From: Roseateles_E cavernae
GTDB taxonomy: Bacteria > Pseudomonadota > Gammaproteobacteria > Burkholderiales > Burkholderiaceae_C
Direction of reading: 5' to 3'
DNA length: 64,000 nt
Assembly (NCBI RefSeq): GCF_040187885.1
Contig: NZ_JBDPLH010000012.1
Span: 1 to 64,000 of the forward strand
A model generated the notes under the pieces. It was not told the origin of the DNA and ran no database searches. It saw only the letters and a list, made by a program, of their open reading frames with translations. Positions 8,560 to 16,259 of this stretch are shown piece by piece. The first letter of the stretch is position 1. Each line of letters begins with the position of its first letter. Position numbers and translations under genes: made by a program.

Positions 8560-9249
8560 TCAGGGGCGCTCGGCTTCCAGCAGATAGCCCAGGCCACGCA
8601 CGGTGCGTATCGCGACCTCGGCACCCTCGAGCTTGCGGCGCAGGCGGTGGATATAGACCTCGACCGCATTGGTGGCGGCCAGGGGCTCAGCGCCACGCTC
8701 GGCGCCGCGCTCGCCGGCCCAGGCCTGGTTGATCTCTTCCTTGGTGATCACCCGGCCGTGGTGCGTCAGCAGCAGGTCCAGCAGCGCCCACTCGCGCGGA
8801 CTGAGCTCCAGCATCTCGCCCCGGACCAGCGCGCAGCGGGTGTCGCGCTGCACGCTCAGCTGACCCAGATCGCTGCTGGCCTTGTGGCTGCGGCTGCGGC
8901 GCAGCAGCGCGCGCAGCCGGGCTTCCAGCTCGGGAAAATCGAAGGGCTTGGTCAGATAGTCATCGGCCCCGGCATTCAGGCCGGCGACGCGGTCATCCAG
9001 GCTGTCCAGTGCGGTCAGTATCAGCACCGGCAGCGAGGGGTTGGACAGGCGCAGCTGTTTCAGCACGGTCAGGCCGTCGACCATCGGCAGGCCCAGGTCC
9101 AGCACGACGATGTCGAAGACCTGCTTGGCCAGCAGGTACTGCGCCACCGCCCCATTGGGCGCGTGTTCGACCGCGAAGCCGCAGGCTCGCATTTGGTCGC
9201 ACAAGGCATCGGCCAGGATGGCATCGTCTTCGGCCAGTAGCAGGTTCAT
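8560..9249 (-). CDS. OmpR-family response regulator
   Basis: A 229-residue regulator: receiver domain in residues 1-115 with acidic pocket EDD at 7-9, phospho-acceptor D51 in VVLDLGLP and K101 in YLTKP. A winged-helix DNA-binding domain follows (ELSPREWALLDLLL, then AVEVYIHRLRRKLEGA). It is expected to receive phosphate from the kinase encoded one base downstream. It most resembles the QseB/TctD branch. It is divergent from phaR across a 178-base gap. Likely targets are its own operon and the porin-gts operon, but no binding site can be proved from sequence alone. Confidence 0.88.
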   Translation of the reverse strand: MNLLLAEDDAILADALCDQMRACGFAVEHAPNGAVAQYLLAKQVFDIVVLDLGLPMVDGLTVLKQLRLSNPSLPVLILTALDSLDDRVAGLNAGADDYLTKPFDFPELEARLRALLRRSRSHKASSDLGQLSVQRDTRCALVRGEMLELSPREWALLDLLLTHHGRVITKEEINQAWAGERGAERGAEPLAATNAVEVYIHRLRRKLEGAEVAIRTVRGLGYLLEAERP

Positions 9250-9384
9250 GAACGTGAGCTTAACAGTCCGGAAAAGCGTCTTGAATGGGGACTTTTCGGG
9301 AGCGCCTGCCCGCCGACACGCGAGTGCGCACAGTCATGCTGCAGCGCAGGGGAAAACCCCTCCGGACCCAGGGGGTGTGCCTCC

Positions 9385-9390
9385 TAGAAT
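9385..9390 (+). promoter_or_regulatory. -10 box for phaR
   Basis: TAGAAT followed by CGGGC, 37 bases before the phaR start. The same TAnAAT plus C-rich discriminator recurs before sodB, icd and clpS. No convincing -35 hexamer is visible. Confidence 0.4.
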
Positions 9391-9427
9391 CGGGCTCAAT
9401 CAAACAGGTTTGCAGCAAGGAGTTTTC

Positions 9428-10024
9428 ATGGTCACTGCCCGCAGCGGCAAGACAGGCGGCAAGGCGAGCGACAAGGCAGGCGCGGCCGAGACGGAGGCCG
9501 AACAGGTGAATGTGCGAGTGCTCAAGAAGTACCCGAACCGGCGCCTGTACGACACCCAGACCAGCAGCTACATCACGCTGGCCGATGTCAAGAAGATGGT
9601 GCTGGGCGGCGAGAGTTTCGAGGTGCGCGACGCCAAGACCGGCGAGGATCTGACCCGTTCCATCCTGTTGCAGATCATTCTGGAAGAGGAAACCGGCGGC
9701 GTGCCGATGTTCAGCACCTCCTCGCTGGAGCAGATCATCCGCTTCTATGGCCATGCGATGCAGGGCGTGATGGGGGCTTATCTGGAAAAGAATATGCAGA
9801 CCTTCACCGATCTGCAGGGCCAGTTCGCCGAGCAGAGCAAGGGCCTGGCCTTCAGTCCCGAGCTCTGGACCCAGTTCATGAGCGCGCAATCGCCGGTGAT
9901 GCAGAACTTCATGGGCAGCTATATGGAGCAGTCCAAGAACCTGCTCGAGAAAATGCAGGAGCAGATGAGCCAGGCCGGCGCGCTATTCCCCGGCATGCCC
10001 GGTTTCCCGCCCAAAAAGCCCTGA
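9428..10024 (+). CDS. phaR: Polyhydroxyalkanoate synthesis regulator PhaR
   Basis: A 198-residue repressor that binds DNA and polyhydroxyalkanoate and controls phasin and granule genes. The diagnostic N-terminal PHB/PHA accumulation domain is clear (LKKYPNRRLYDTQTSSYI, about residues 34-51). Two repeats of the accessory PHB_acc type and a Q/M-rich C-terminus follow. The ATG at 9428 has an AGGAG site 5 bases upstream. An in-frame extension to 9041 would run through the promoter and is rejected. It implies that this organism stores polyhydroxyalkanoate, although no pha synthase lies in the window. Confidence 0.92.
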   Translation: MVTARSGKTGGKASDKAGAAETEAEQVNVRVLKKYPNRRLYDTQTSSYITLADVKKMVLGGESFEVRDAKTGEDLTRSILLQIILEEETGGVPMFSTSSLEQIIRFYGHAMQGVMGAYLEKNMQTFTDLQGQFAEQSKGLAFSPELWTQFMSAQSPVMQNFMGSYMEQSKNLLEKMQEQMSQAGALFPGMPGFPPKKP

Positions 10025-10061
10025 GAAACCGCCGCGCTGGCCGCAGCCGGGCGGCATCTGG

Positions 10062-10067
10062 GACAAT
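10062..10067 (+). promoter_or_regulatory. -10-like box directly before rimO
   Basis: GACAAT followed by CCGGGC and then the rimO ATG, so the box ends 6 bases before the start codon. No ribosome binding site is visible. This spacing predicts a leaderless mRNA. Confidence 0.35.
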
Positions 10068-10073
10068 CCGGGC

Positions 10074-11486
10074 ATGAGCGATTCCACCGTCCTGAGCCCG
10101 TCCCCAGCCATCACGCCCGGCGCGGCCCCCAAAATCGGTTTTGTATCCCTGGGTTGCCCCAAGGCCCTGACCGACTCCGAACTGATACTGACCCAGCTGC
10201 GCGCCGAAGGCTACGAAACCTCGAAGACCTTTGCCGGCGCCGATCTGGTGATTGTCAACACCTGCGGCTTCATCGATGACGCCGTCAAGGAAAGCCTGGA
10301 CACCATCGGCGAGGCCCTGGCCGAGAACGGCAAGGTCATCGTGACCGGTTGCCTGGGTGCCAAGGGCGGCACGGCCAGCAGCGACGCCGGCAGCCTGGTG
10401 CGCGAGATCCACCCCAGCGTGCTGGCCGTGACCGGCCCGCATGCGACCCAGGAGGTGATGGACGCGGTGCACACCCATGTGCCCAAGCCGCACGATCCCT
10501 TTGTGGACCTGGTGCCCGCCCAGGGCATCAAGCTGACGCCCAAGCACTACGCCTATCTGAAGATCAGCGAGGGCTGCAACCACCGCTGCAGCTTCTGCAT
10601 CATCCCCAGCATGCGCGGCGATCTGGTATCGCGGCCGATCGGCGATGTGCTCAACGAGGCGCGCGCGCTGTTCGAGGCCGGCGTCAAGGAGCTGCTGGTG
10701 ATCAGCCAGGACACCAGCGCCTACGGCGTCGACGTCAAATACCGCATGGGCTTCTGGGACGGCAAGCCGGTCAAGACCCGCATGTATGACCTGGTGGCCC
10801 AGCTGGGCGAGCTGGCCAAGGCGCACGGCGCCTGGGTGCGCCTGCACTATGTCTACCCCTATCCCCATGTGGACGAGATCCTGCCGCTGATGGCCCAGGG
10901 GCTGATCCTGCCCTATCTGGACGTGCCGCTGCAGCATGCGCATCCGGACGTGCTCAAGCGCATGAAGCGCCCGGCCAGCGGCGAGAAGAATATGGAGCGC
11001 ATTCTGCGCTGGCGCGAGACCTGCCCGGACATCGTGATCCGCTCGACCTTCATCGCCGGCTTCCCTGGCGAGACCGAGGAGCAGTTCCAGTATCTGCTGG
11101 ACTTCATGGCCGAGGCCCGCATCGATCGTGCCGGCTGCTTTGCCTATTCGCCCGTCGAAGGCGCGAGCGCCAATGTGCTGGACGGCGCGCTGCCGCAAGC
11201 CCTGCGTGAGGAGCGCCGCGCCCGCTTCATGGAAGTGGCCGAGCGCGTCTCGGCCGAGAAGCTGCGCTCGCGCATCGGCGCGACGATGCAGGTGCTGGTC
11301 GATTCGGCGCCGGCGCTGGGCCGCAAGGGCGGGGTGGGGCGCTCCTACGCCGATGCGCCCGAGATCGACGGCACGGTGCGTCTGCTGCCGCCCGAGAAGG
11401 CCAGCAAGACCCTGAAGGTGGGCGAGTTCACGAAGGCACGCATCGTCGCGGCCGAGGGGCATGACCTGATCGCGATGCCCATCTGA
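10074..11486 (+). CDS. rimO: Ribosomal protein S12 methylthiotransferase
   Basis: A 470-residue radical-SAM enzyme that methylthiolates an aspartate of ribosomal protein S12. The UPF0004 domain cysteines are C28, C64 and C93. The radical-SAM motif CNHRCSFC gives C168, C172 and C175, and a C-terminal TRAM-like domain completes the protein. These motifs separate it from MiaB, whose spacing and C-terminus differ. The gene has no ribosome binding site, but a -10-like box sits 6 bases upstream. Its TGA is one base from the metC start, so the two are probably co-translated. Confidence 0.94.
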   Translation: MSDSTVLSPSPAITPGAAPKIGFVSLGCPKALTDSELILTQLRAEGYETSKTFAGADLVIVNTCGFIDDAVKESLDTIGEALAENGKVIVTGCLGAKGGTASSDAGSLVREIHPSVLAVTGPHATQEVMDAVHTHVPKPHDPFVDLVPAQGIKLTPKHYAYLKISEGCNHRCSFCIIPSMRGDLVSRPIGDVLNEARALFEAGVKELLVISQDTSAYGVDVKYRMGFWDGKPVKTRMYDLVAQLGELAKAHGAWVRLHYVYPYPHVDEILPLMAQGLILPYLDVPLQHAHPDVLKRMKRPASGEKNMERILRWRETCPDIVIRSTFIAGFPGETEEQFQYLLDFMAEARIDRAGCFAYSPVEGASANVLDGALPQALREERRARFMEVAERVSAEKLRSRIGATMQVLVDSAPALGRKGGVGRSYADAPEIDGTVRLLPPEKASKTLKVGEFTKARIVAAEGHDLIAMPI

Positions 11487-11487
11487 T

Positions 11488-12696
11488 ATGGGCAAGAGCA
11501 AACGTGCCCTCTCGACCGAGCAGATCCACCACCCCTACCGCGCGCCCGAGGGCTGGGCGGCCATTCCGGTCGGCGTCTACAAGGCCTCGACGGTGCTGTT
11601 CAAGAACACCGCCGATCTGCACACCCCGCGCCCGCGCGACGGCCTGAGCTACCGCTACGGCCTGCATGGCACGCCGACCTCGTACACGCTGGCCGCGCGC
11701 ATCGCCAGCCTGGAGGGGGCGGAACACTGCCTGCTGGCACCCAGCGGCCTGGCGGCGGTGACCCTGGTCTCGCTGGGCCTGCTGCGGCCCGGCGACGAGG
11801 TGCTGGTGCCCGACAATGTCTACGGCCAGAACCGCTATCTCAGCGAGTCCTTTCTGCCGCAGTTCGGCATCGCACACCGCTTCTACGACCCGCTCGATGC
11901 GGCCGGCTTTGCCGAGCTGCTGGGGCCGCAGACCAAACTGGTCTGGCTGGAGGCGGCCGGCTCTATCACCCTGGAGTTTCCCGACCTGGTCGGCCTGCTG
12001 CAGGCCTGCAAGTCGCACGGCGTGATCAGCGCGCTGGACAACACCTGGGGCTCGGGCGTGGCCTTCAATCCCTTCGAGATCGCCCCGGATGCCCATCCCG
12101 GCCTCGGTGTGGATATCTCGATGCAGGCGCTGACCAAGTACGCCTCGGGCGGTGCCGACATCCTGATGGGCTCGGTCTGCACGCGTGACCGCGCGCTGCA
12201 CGAGCGGCTCAACTACACCCACGAACACCTGGGCTATGGCCTGGGGCAGAACGATGTGGAGTTGGTGCTGCGCGGCTTGCCGACGCTGGAACTGCGCTAC
12301 CGCGCCCAGGATGCGACGACGCGGGCGCTGGCCCGGTGGATGGCGGCCCGGCCCGAGGTGGCCCGGGTGCTGCATCCGGCCCTGCCCGGTTCGCCCGGCC
12401 ACGAGTTCTGGACCCAGACCAGCAGTGCCGGTGCGGCCTGCCTGTTCTCGGCGGTGTTCAAGCCCGAGTACAGCGCGGCCCAGGTCGATGCCTTTGTCGA
12501 TGCCTTGCAGCTGTTCGGCATCGGCTACTCCTGGGCCGGGCCGATGAGCCTGGCCGTGCCCTACGACATGAGCCGCAGCCGTGCACTGGATCTGCCCTAC
12601 GAGGGCGGCGTCATCGTGCGTTTTGCGCTGGGGCTGGAGGCCGAGGCCGACCTCCGTGCGGACATCGAGCAGGCGCTCTCAGTCCTTCGGGCGTAA
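11488..12696 (+). CDS. metC: Cystathionine beta-lyase
   Basis: A 402-residue PLP enzyme of the Cys/Met metabolism family, cleaving cystathionine to homocysteine. The PLP lysine lies in SMQALTKYASGGADI, with SGLAAV in the substrate loop. The start is one base after rimO. The last seven codons (LSVLRA and TAA) lie inside a copy of the smpB 3' end, so the end of this protein has been shaped by a neighbour on the other strand. Related cystathionine gamma-synthase is possible, but the N-terminal and active-site text fits MetC better. Confidence 0.88.
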   Translation: MGKSKRALSTEQIHHPYRAPEGWAAIPVGVYKASTVLFKNTADLHTPRPRDGLSYRYGLHGTPTSYTLAARIASLEGAEHCLLAPSGLAAVTLVSLGLLRPGDEVLVPDNVYGQNRYLSESFLPQFGIAHRFYDPLDAAGFAELLGPQTKLVWLEAAGSITLEFPDLVGLLQACKSHGVISALDNTWGSGVAFNPFEIAPDAHPGLGVDISMQALTKYASGGADILMGSVCTRDRALHERLNYTHEHLGYGLGQNDVELVLRGLPTLELRYRAQDATTRALARWMAARPEVARVLHPALPGSPGHEFWTQTSSAGAACLFSAVFKPEYSAAQVDAFVDALQLFGIGYSWAGPMSLAVPYDMSRSRALDLPYEGGVIVRFALGLEAEADLRADIEQALSVLRA

Positions 12697-12725
12697 GGAA
12701 GCCTGCCTCATCAGTTGCCCCTTTT
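12677..12725 (-). repeat. Remnant copy of the smpB 3' end (copy 1)
   Basis: This 49-base segment repeats 12754-12802 with 6 mismatches. Read leftward in the smpB frame it encodes KGQLMRQASLRPKD and a stop, the same last 14 residues as SmpB. Every one of the six differences is synonymous (codons for Q, A, S, L and R). The frame has TAA immediately before the shared part, so it is not expressed as a protein. It overlaps the last codons of metC. It looks like the end of an older or displaced smpB allele. Confidence 0.85.
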
Positions 12726-12753
12726 AGCGAAAGTGGCAACGAGCCGCTTCGCG

Positions 12754-12802
12754 TCTCAGTCCTTCGGCCTCAATGAGGCTTGCCTCATCAGTTGCCCCTT
12801 TT
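12754..12802 (-). repeat. smpB 3' end, functional copy (copy 2)
   Basis: The partner of the repeat at 12677-12725, offset by 77 bases and separated from it by 28 bases of unrelated sequence. This copy is the real 3' end of smpB. It also contains the inverted repeat TGAGGC/GCCTCA at 12774-12787. Confidence 0.85.
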
Positions 12803-13217
12803 CGCGCTCCCAGTCGCGCTTCTTCTCGGTGTCGCGCTTGTCGTGCTCGGCCTTGCCCTTGACCAGCGCGATGTCGGCCTTCACATGGCTGCCCTTGTAG
12901 TGCAGGTTCAGCGGCACCAGGGTGAAGCCGCGCTGCTCGACCTTGCCGATCAGGCGCTTGATTTCGTCCTTCTTCATCAAGAGCTTGCGGGTGCGGTCGG
13001 CCAGCGGGTTGACGTGGGTGGACGCGGTGCGCAAGGGATTGATGCGGCAGCCGATCAGGAACAGTTCGCCGTTCTTGATCAGCACATAGCCGTCGGTCAG
13101 CTGGACCTGGCCGGCACGTATGGCCTTGACCTCCCAGCCCTCCAGCACGAGGCCGGCCTCGAACTGTTCGGCGATGTGGTAGTCGTAGCGGGCACGGCGG
13201 TTCTCGGCAATGGACAT
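12756..13217 (-). CDS. smpB: SsrA-binding protein
   Basis: A 153-residue RNA-binding protein that delivers tmRNA to stalled ribosomes. The core (NRRARYDYHIAEQFEAGLVL, then LEGWEVKAIRAGQ and HVNPLADRTRKLLM) and the basic C-terminal tail (KGKAEHDKRDTEKKRDWERE) match SmpB throughout. I start at the ATG at 13217 (MSIAENRRARYDYH). An extension to 13247 adds nothing conserved. It converges on metC and diverges from ratA. The tmRNA gene is not in this window. The tail that enters the decoding centre is the part duplicated next door. Confidence 0.95.
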   Translation of the reverse strand: MSIAENRRARYDYHIAEQFEAGLVLEGWEVKAIRAGQVQLTDGYVLIKNGELFLIGCRINPLRTASTHVNPLADRTRKLLMKKDEIKRLIGKVEQRGFTLVPLNLHYKGSHVKADIALVKGKAEHDKRDTEKKRDWEREKGQLMRQASLRPKD

Positions 13218-13247
13218 GGGACTCAATCTGGAGGCGTGGCTCGCCAA

Positions 13248-13253
13248 TACAAT
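13248..13253 (+). promoter_or_regulatory. -10-like box before ratA
   Basis: TACAAT followed by CCGGCC, ending 11 bases before the ratA ATG. This implies a leader of only a few bases. No -35 hexamer is obvious. Confidence 0.35.
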
Positions 13254-13264
13254 CCGGCCATTGT

Positions 13265-13726
13265 ATGAAGCATGTCAAAAAGTCAGTCTTGCTCTGGTAC
13301 TCGCCGCACGAGATGTACGAGTTGGTGACCGGTATTGCCCAGTACCCGGAGTTCCTGCCCTGGTGCGAGAAGGCCGAGCTGCTGGCGCAGGACGCCGACA
13401 GCGTCACCGCGCGGCTGTCGCTGGCCTATGCCGGCGTGCACCACGCCTTCACGACCCGCAACCGCCATGAGGCCGACCGCAAAGTCGAGATGGAGCTGGT
13501 CGACGGGCCGTTCTCGCTGCTGGACGGCGTCTGGCAGTTCCTGCCGCTGGCCAAACCGGGCTCGCAGCAAGGCGATGCCCAGGCCTGCAAGATCGAGTTC
13601 GAGCTGCGCTATGCCTTCTCCAGCCGGGCGCTGGAGGCCGTGGTCAGCCCCGTGTTCGACCGGGTGGCCAATACCTTTGTCGACCGCTTTGTGCAGCGCG
13701 CCGAGGCGGTCTATGGCCCCCGCTGA
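13265..13726 (+). CDS. ratA: RatA/Coq10-family START-domain protein
   Basis: A 153-residue member of the polyketide cyclase/START superfamily. The opening MKHVKKSVLLWYSPHEMYELV and the segment YPEFLPWCEKAELL are characteristic. E. coli RatA was described as inhibiting 70S ribosome association. Eukaryotic and some bacterial relatives bind ubiquinone (Coq10). The gene overlaps the following rnfH-type gene by 14 bases, the conserved ratA-ratB arrangement next to smpB. Which of the two roles applies here cannot be decided from sequence. Confidence 0.85.
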   Translation: MKHVKKSVLLWYSPHEMYELVTGIAQYPEFLPWCEKAELLAQDADSVTARLSLAYAGVHHAFTTRNRHEADRKVEMELVDGPFSLLDGVWQFLPLAKPGSQQGDAQACKIEFELRYAFSSRALEAVVSPVFDRVANTFVDRFVQRAEAVYGPR

Positions 13727-14051
13727 GCCGCTGCGGATCGAGCTGGTCTGGAGCCCGGCGGCCGGCGATGTGCGGCACCGCTGGCTGCAGCTGCCGGCGG
13801 GCACGAGCTTGGAGCAGGCCTTGCGCGGCTGCGCCGATTTCGCCGACCAGCTGCCTGGGCTGGCGAGCTTGCGCATCGGCATCTGGGGGCGAATCAAACC
13901 GCTGGACACGCTGCTGCGCGAGCGCGACCGCATCGAGGTTTATCGCCCGCTGACCGTCGATCCCAAGGAGGCACGGCGCCTGCGCTACCGTGCGGCCGGC
14001 CAGCGCATCGTCTCCCGGCACCGACCGCTGGCCGGCAAGACCAGTCGCTAA
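13713..14051 (+). CDS. ratB: RnfH/RatB-family ubiquitin-fold protein
   Basis: A 112-residue protein of the RnfH (UPF0125) family, a beta-grasp fold. The conserved part is LASLRIGIWGRIKPLDTLLRERDRIEVYRPL, followed by a basic tail (DPKEARRLRYRAAG). The ATG at 13713 overlaps the ratA end, so translation is coupled. The cellular role is not settled. It is paired with ratA as a putative toxin-antitoxin partner in some annotations, but evidence for that in the family is thin. Confidence 0.85.
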   Translation: MAPAEPLRIELVWSPAAGDVRHRWLQLPAGTSLEQALRGCADFADQLPGLASLRIGIWGRIKPLDTLLRERDRIEVYRPLTVDPKEARRLRYRAAGQRIVSRHRPLAGKTSR

Positions 14052-14061
14052 GGGGAGCGGC

Positions 14062-14589
14062 TCAGCGGCAGTCGCTGCTGACGATGGCGCGGGTGCGGGC
14101 CACTTCCTCGGCACGCTGTTTCTCGTCCAGATACACGGTCTCGCCCGCATCATTGCGGCGCGAGATGCGGATGCCTTCTTCCAGCGCGCGCAGATTGTTG
14201 CTGGCGCGCTTGCAGTTCTCGGCGCGCTGCTCGGCGACCTTGCGTTCTTCTTCCTTCTGGCGCTTGAGCTGCTGCTCCTGTTCGGCCTTCTGCTTGGCCT
14301 GCTGCTCCAGCTCGGCCTTGCTGGGCGGCGCCGAGGCGGGGCTGGCGGCCGGGCGCGGCGCGCTGGCGGGCACATCGGTCGAGCGCACGATCACCTGCTG
14401 GCGCTGGCCTGGCGGGCGTTGCAGCACATCTTTTTCGGGAATGCCGGCCGGCGGCGGCAGATCGCTGTACAGCACCTTGCCGGTGGCGTCGCGCCATTTC
14501 CACTGCGCCATCGCGCTGCCTGCGATGCCCAGCAGCAGCAGGGCCAGCAGGCTGCGGCAGGCGAGGGACTTGCGGGAGGAGGGGATCAT
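14062..14589 (-). CDS. DUF4124-domain envelope protein
   Basis: A 175-residue protein with a signal peptide (LLALLLLGIAGSAMAQ). It then has a short DUF4124 domain (WKWRDATGKVLYSDLPPP), a Pro/Ala-rich spacer, and a long Lys/Glu/Gln-rich segment (about residues 90-130) likely to form a coiled coil. I start at the ATG at 14589, which has AAAGG eight bases upstream. A GTG six bases earlier is possible. It is convergent with ratB. The function is unknown, and DUF4124 proteins are common periplasmic proteins in Burkholderiales. Confidence 0.75.
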   Translation of the reverse strand: MIPSSRKSLACRSLLALLLLGIAGSAMAQWKWRDATGKVLYSDLPPPAGIPEKDVLQRPPGQRQQVIVRSTDVPASAPRPAASPASAPPSKAELEQQAKQKAEQEQQLKRQKEEERKVAEQRAENCKRASNNLRALEEGIRISRRNDAGETVYLDEKQRAEEVARTRAIVSSDCR

Positions 14590-14686
14590 CAACACGGCCT
14601 TTGTTGCAACTGCCGCAAAGTGTAGTCCTCAGGGCGGTGACAAGATGTAGCCGAGGCGGCCGGCGTGAGCTTTGTCGCGACTTCCG

Positions 14687-14692
14687 TATAAT
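14687..14692 (+). promoter_or_regulatory. -10 box of the guaB promoter
   Basis: A consensus TATAAT followed by GCCGC, 26 bases before the guaB start. The -35 region is weak. Confidence 0.55.
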
Positions 14693-14718
14693 GCCGCTTT
14701 GCGTCTGGAGCTTCTCTC

Positions 14719-16188
14719 ATGCGCCTGCTTGGTAAAGCGCTCACCTTCGACGATGTGTTGTTGGTGCCTGCCTTCTCCCACGTGTTGCCCCGCGACACCA
14801 GTCTTGCCACCCGGCTTTCCCGCAATATCCAGCTGAACCTGCCCTTGGTGTCTGCCGCCATGGACACGGTCACGGAAGCCCGCTTGGCCATCGCCATCGC
14901 CCAGGAGGGCGGCATTGGCATCGTGCACAAGAACCTGACGGCCCAGCAGCAGGCCATCGAGGTCGCACGGGTCAAGCGTTACGAGTCCGGCGTGGTGCGC
15001 GAGCCCTTCACGATCACGCCCAGCGCCACCGTGCGCGAGGTGGTCGAGCTGCAGCGCCAGCACGGCGTCTCCGGCTTCCCGGTGCTGGACGGCAAGAAGG
15101 TGGTCGGCATCGTCACCGGCCGCGATGTGCGCTTCGAGACCCGCATGGATCTGCCGGTGCGCGAGATGATGACGCCGGCCGAAAAGCTGATCACCGTCAA
15201 GGAAGGCGCCTCGCTGGAAGAAGCCAAGGCGCTGATGCACAAGCACAAGCTGGAGCGCGTGGTCGTCGTCAACGACGCCTTCGAGTTGCGCGGCCTGATG
15301 ACCGTCAAGGACATCACCAAGCAGACCAGCTTCCCGAATGCCGCCCGCGATGCGCAGGGCAAGCTGCGCGTCGGCGCGGCGGTCGGCTTCGGCGACGATA
15401 CCGAAGAGCGCGTCAAGCTGCTGGTCAAGGCCGGCGTCGATGCGCTGATCGTCGACACCGCGCACGGCCACAGCGCCGGCGTGCTGGAGCGGGTGCGCTG
15501 GGTCAAGCAGAACTTCCCCGAGGTCGATGTGATCGGCGGCAATATCGCCACCGGCGCGGCGGCCCTGGCCCTGGTCGAGGCCGGCGCCGACGGCGTCAAG
15601 GTCGGCATCGGCCCCGGCTCGATCTGCACCACCCGCATCGTCGCCGGTGTCGGTGTGCCGCAGATCACCGCGATCGACAATGTCGCGACCGCCTTGCGCG
15701 GCACCGGCGTGCCGGTGATCGCCGACGGCGGCGTGCGCTTCTCGGGCGATCTGGCCAAGGCGATCGCCGCCGGCGCCGATTGCGTGATGATGGGCGGCGC
15801 CTTTGCCGGCACCGAGGAAGCCCCGGGCGATCTGATCCTCTACCAGGGCCGCAGCTACAAGAGCTACCGCGGCATGGGCTCGATGGGCGCGATGGCCAAG
15901 GGTTCGGCCGACCGCTACTTCCAGGACACCTCGGCCAACAATCCCAACACCTCCAAACTGGTGCCCGAGGGCATCGAGGGCCAGGTGCCTTACAAGGGCT
16001 CGGTGGTGCAGGTGATCTTCCAGATGGCCGGCGGCCTGAAGGCCTCGATGCATTACTGCGGTTGCGCGACCATCGCCGATATGCAGAACCGGGCCGAGTT
16101 CGTCGAGATCACCTCGGCGGGCATGCGCGAGAGCCATGTGCACGATGTGCAGATCACCAAGGAAGCACCGAACTACCGTTCGGAATAA
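14719..16188 (+). CDS. guaB: Inosine-5'-monophosphate dehydrogenase
   Basis: A 489-residue enzyme oxidising IMP to XMP with NAD, the committed step of GMP synthesis. The catalytic loop GIGPGSICTTRIVAGVG carries the active-site cysteine near residue 305. Two CBS domains are inserted at about residues 95-200. The flap motif around YRGMGSMGAM is intact. It has its own TATAAT promoter and is followed by a clear terminator, so it is not in a simple guaBA operon. An MFS gene separates it from guaA. Confidence 0.96.
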   Translation: MRLLGKALTFDDVLLVPAFSHVLPRDTSLATRLSRNIQLNLPLVSAAMDTVTEARLAIAIAQEGGIGIVHKNLTAQQQAIEVARVKRYESGVVREPFTITPSATVREVVELQRQHGVSGFPVLDGKKVVGIVTGRDVRFETRMDLPVREMMTPAEKLITVKEGASLEEAKALMHKHKLERVVVVNDAFELRGLMTVKDITKQTSFPNAARDAQGKLRVGAAVGFGDDTEERVKLLVKAGVDALIVDTAHGHSAGVLERVRWVKQNFPEVDVIGGNIATGAAALALVEAGADGVKVGIGPGSICTTRIVAGVGVPQITAIDNVATALRGTGVPVIADGGVRFSGDLAKAIAAGADCVMMGGAFAGTEEAPGDLILYQGRSYKSYRGMGSMGAMAKGSADRYFQDTSANNPNTSKLVPEGIEGQVPYKGSVVQVIFQMAGGLKASMHYCGCATIADMQNRAEFVEITSAGMRESHVHDVQITKEAPNYRSE

Positions 16189-16207
16189 GCGGCTGGTGAT
16201 GACAAGG

Positions 16208-16239
16208 ATGGGGGCCTGCCAGCCCCCATTTCTTCTTTC
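16208..16239 (+). terminator. Terminator after guaB
   Basis: ATGGGGGC (16208-16215) and GCCCCCAT (16222-16229) form an 8-bp stem with a 6-base loop, followed by a pyrimidine/T-rich run. Confidence 0.8.
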
Positions 16240-16259
16240 TAGGGCAAAGGAGAGCAGGT

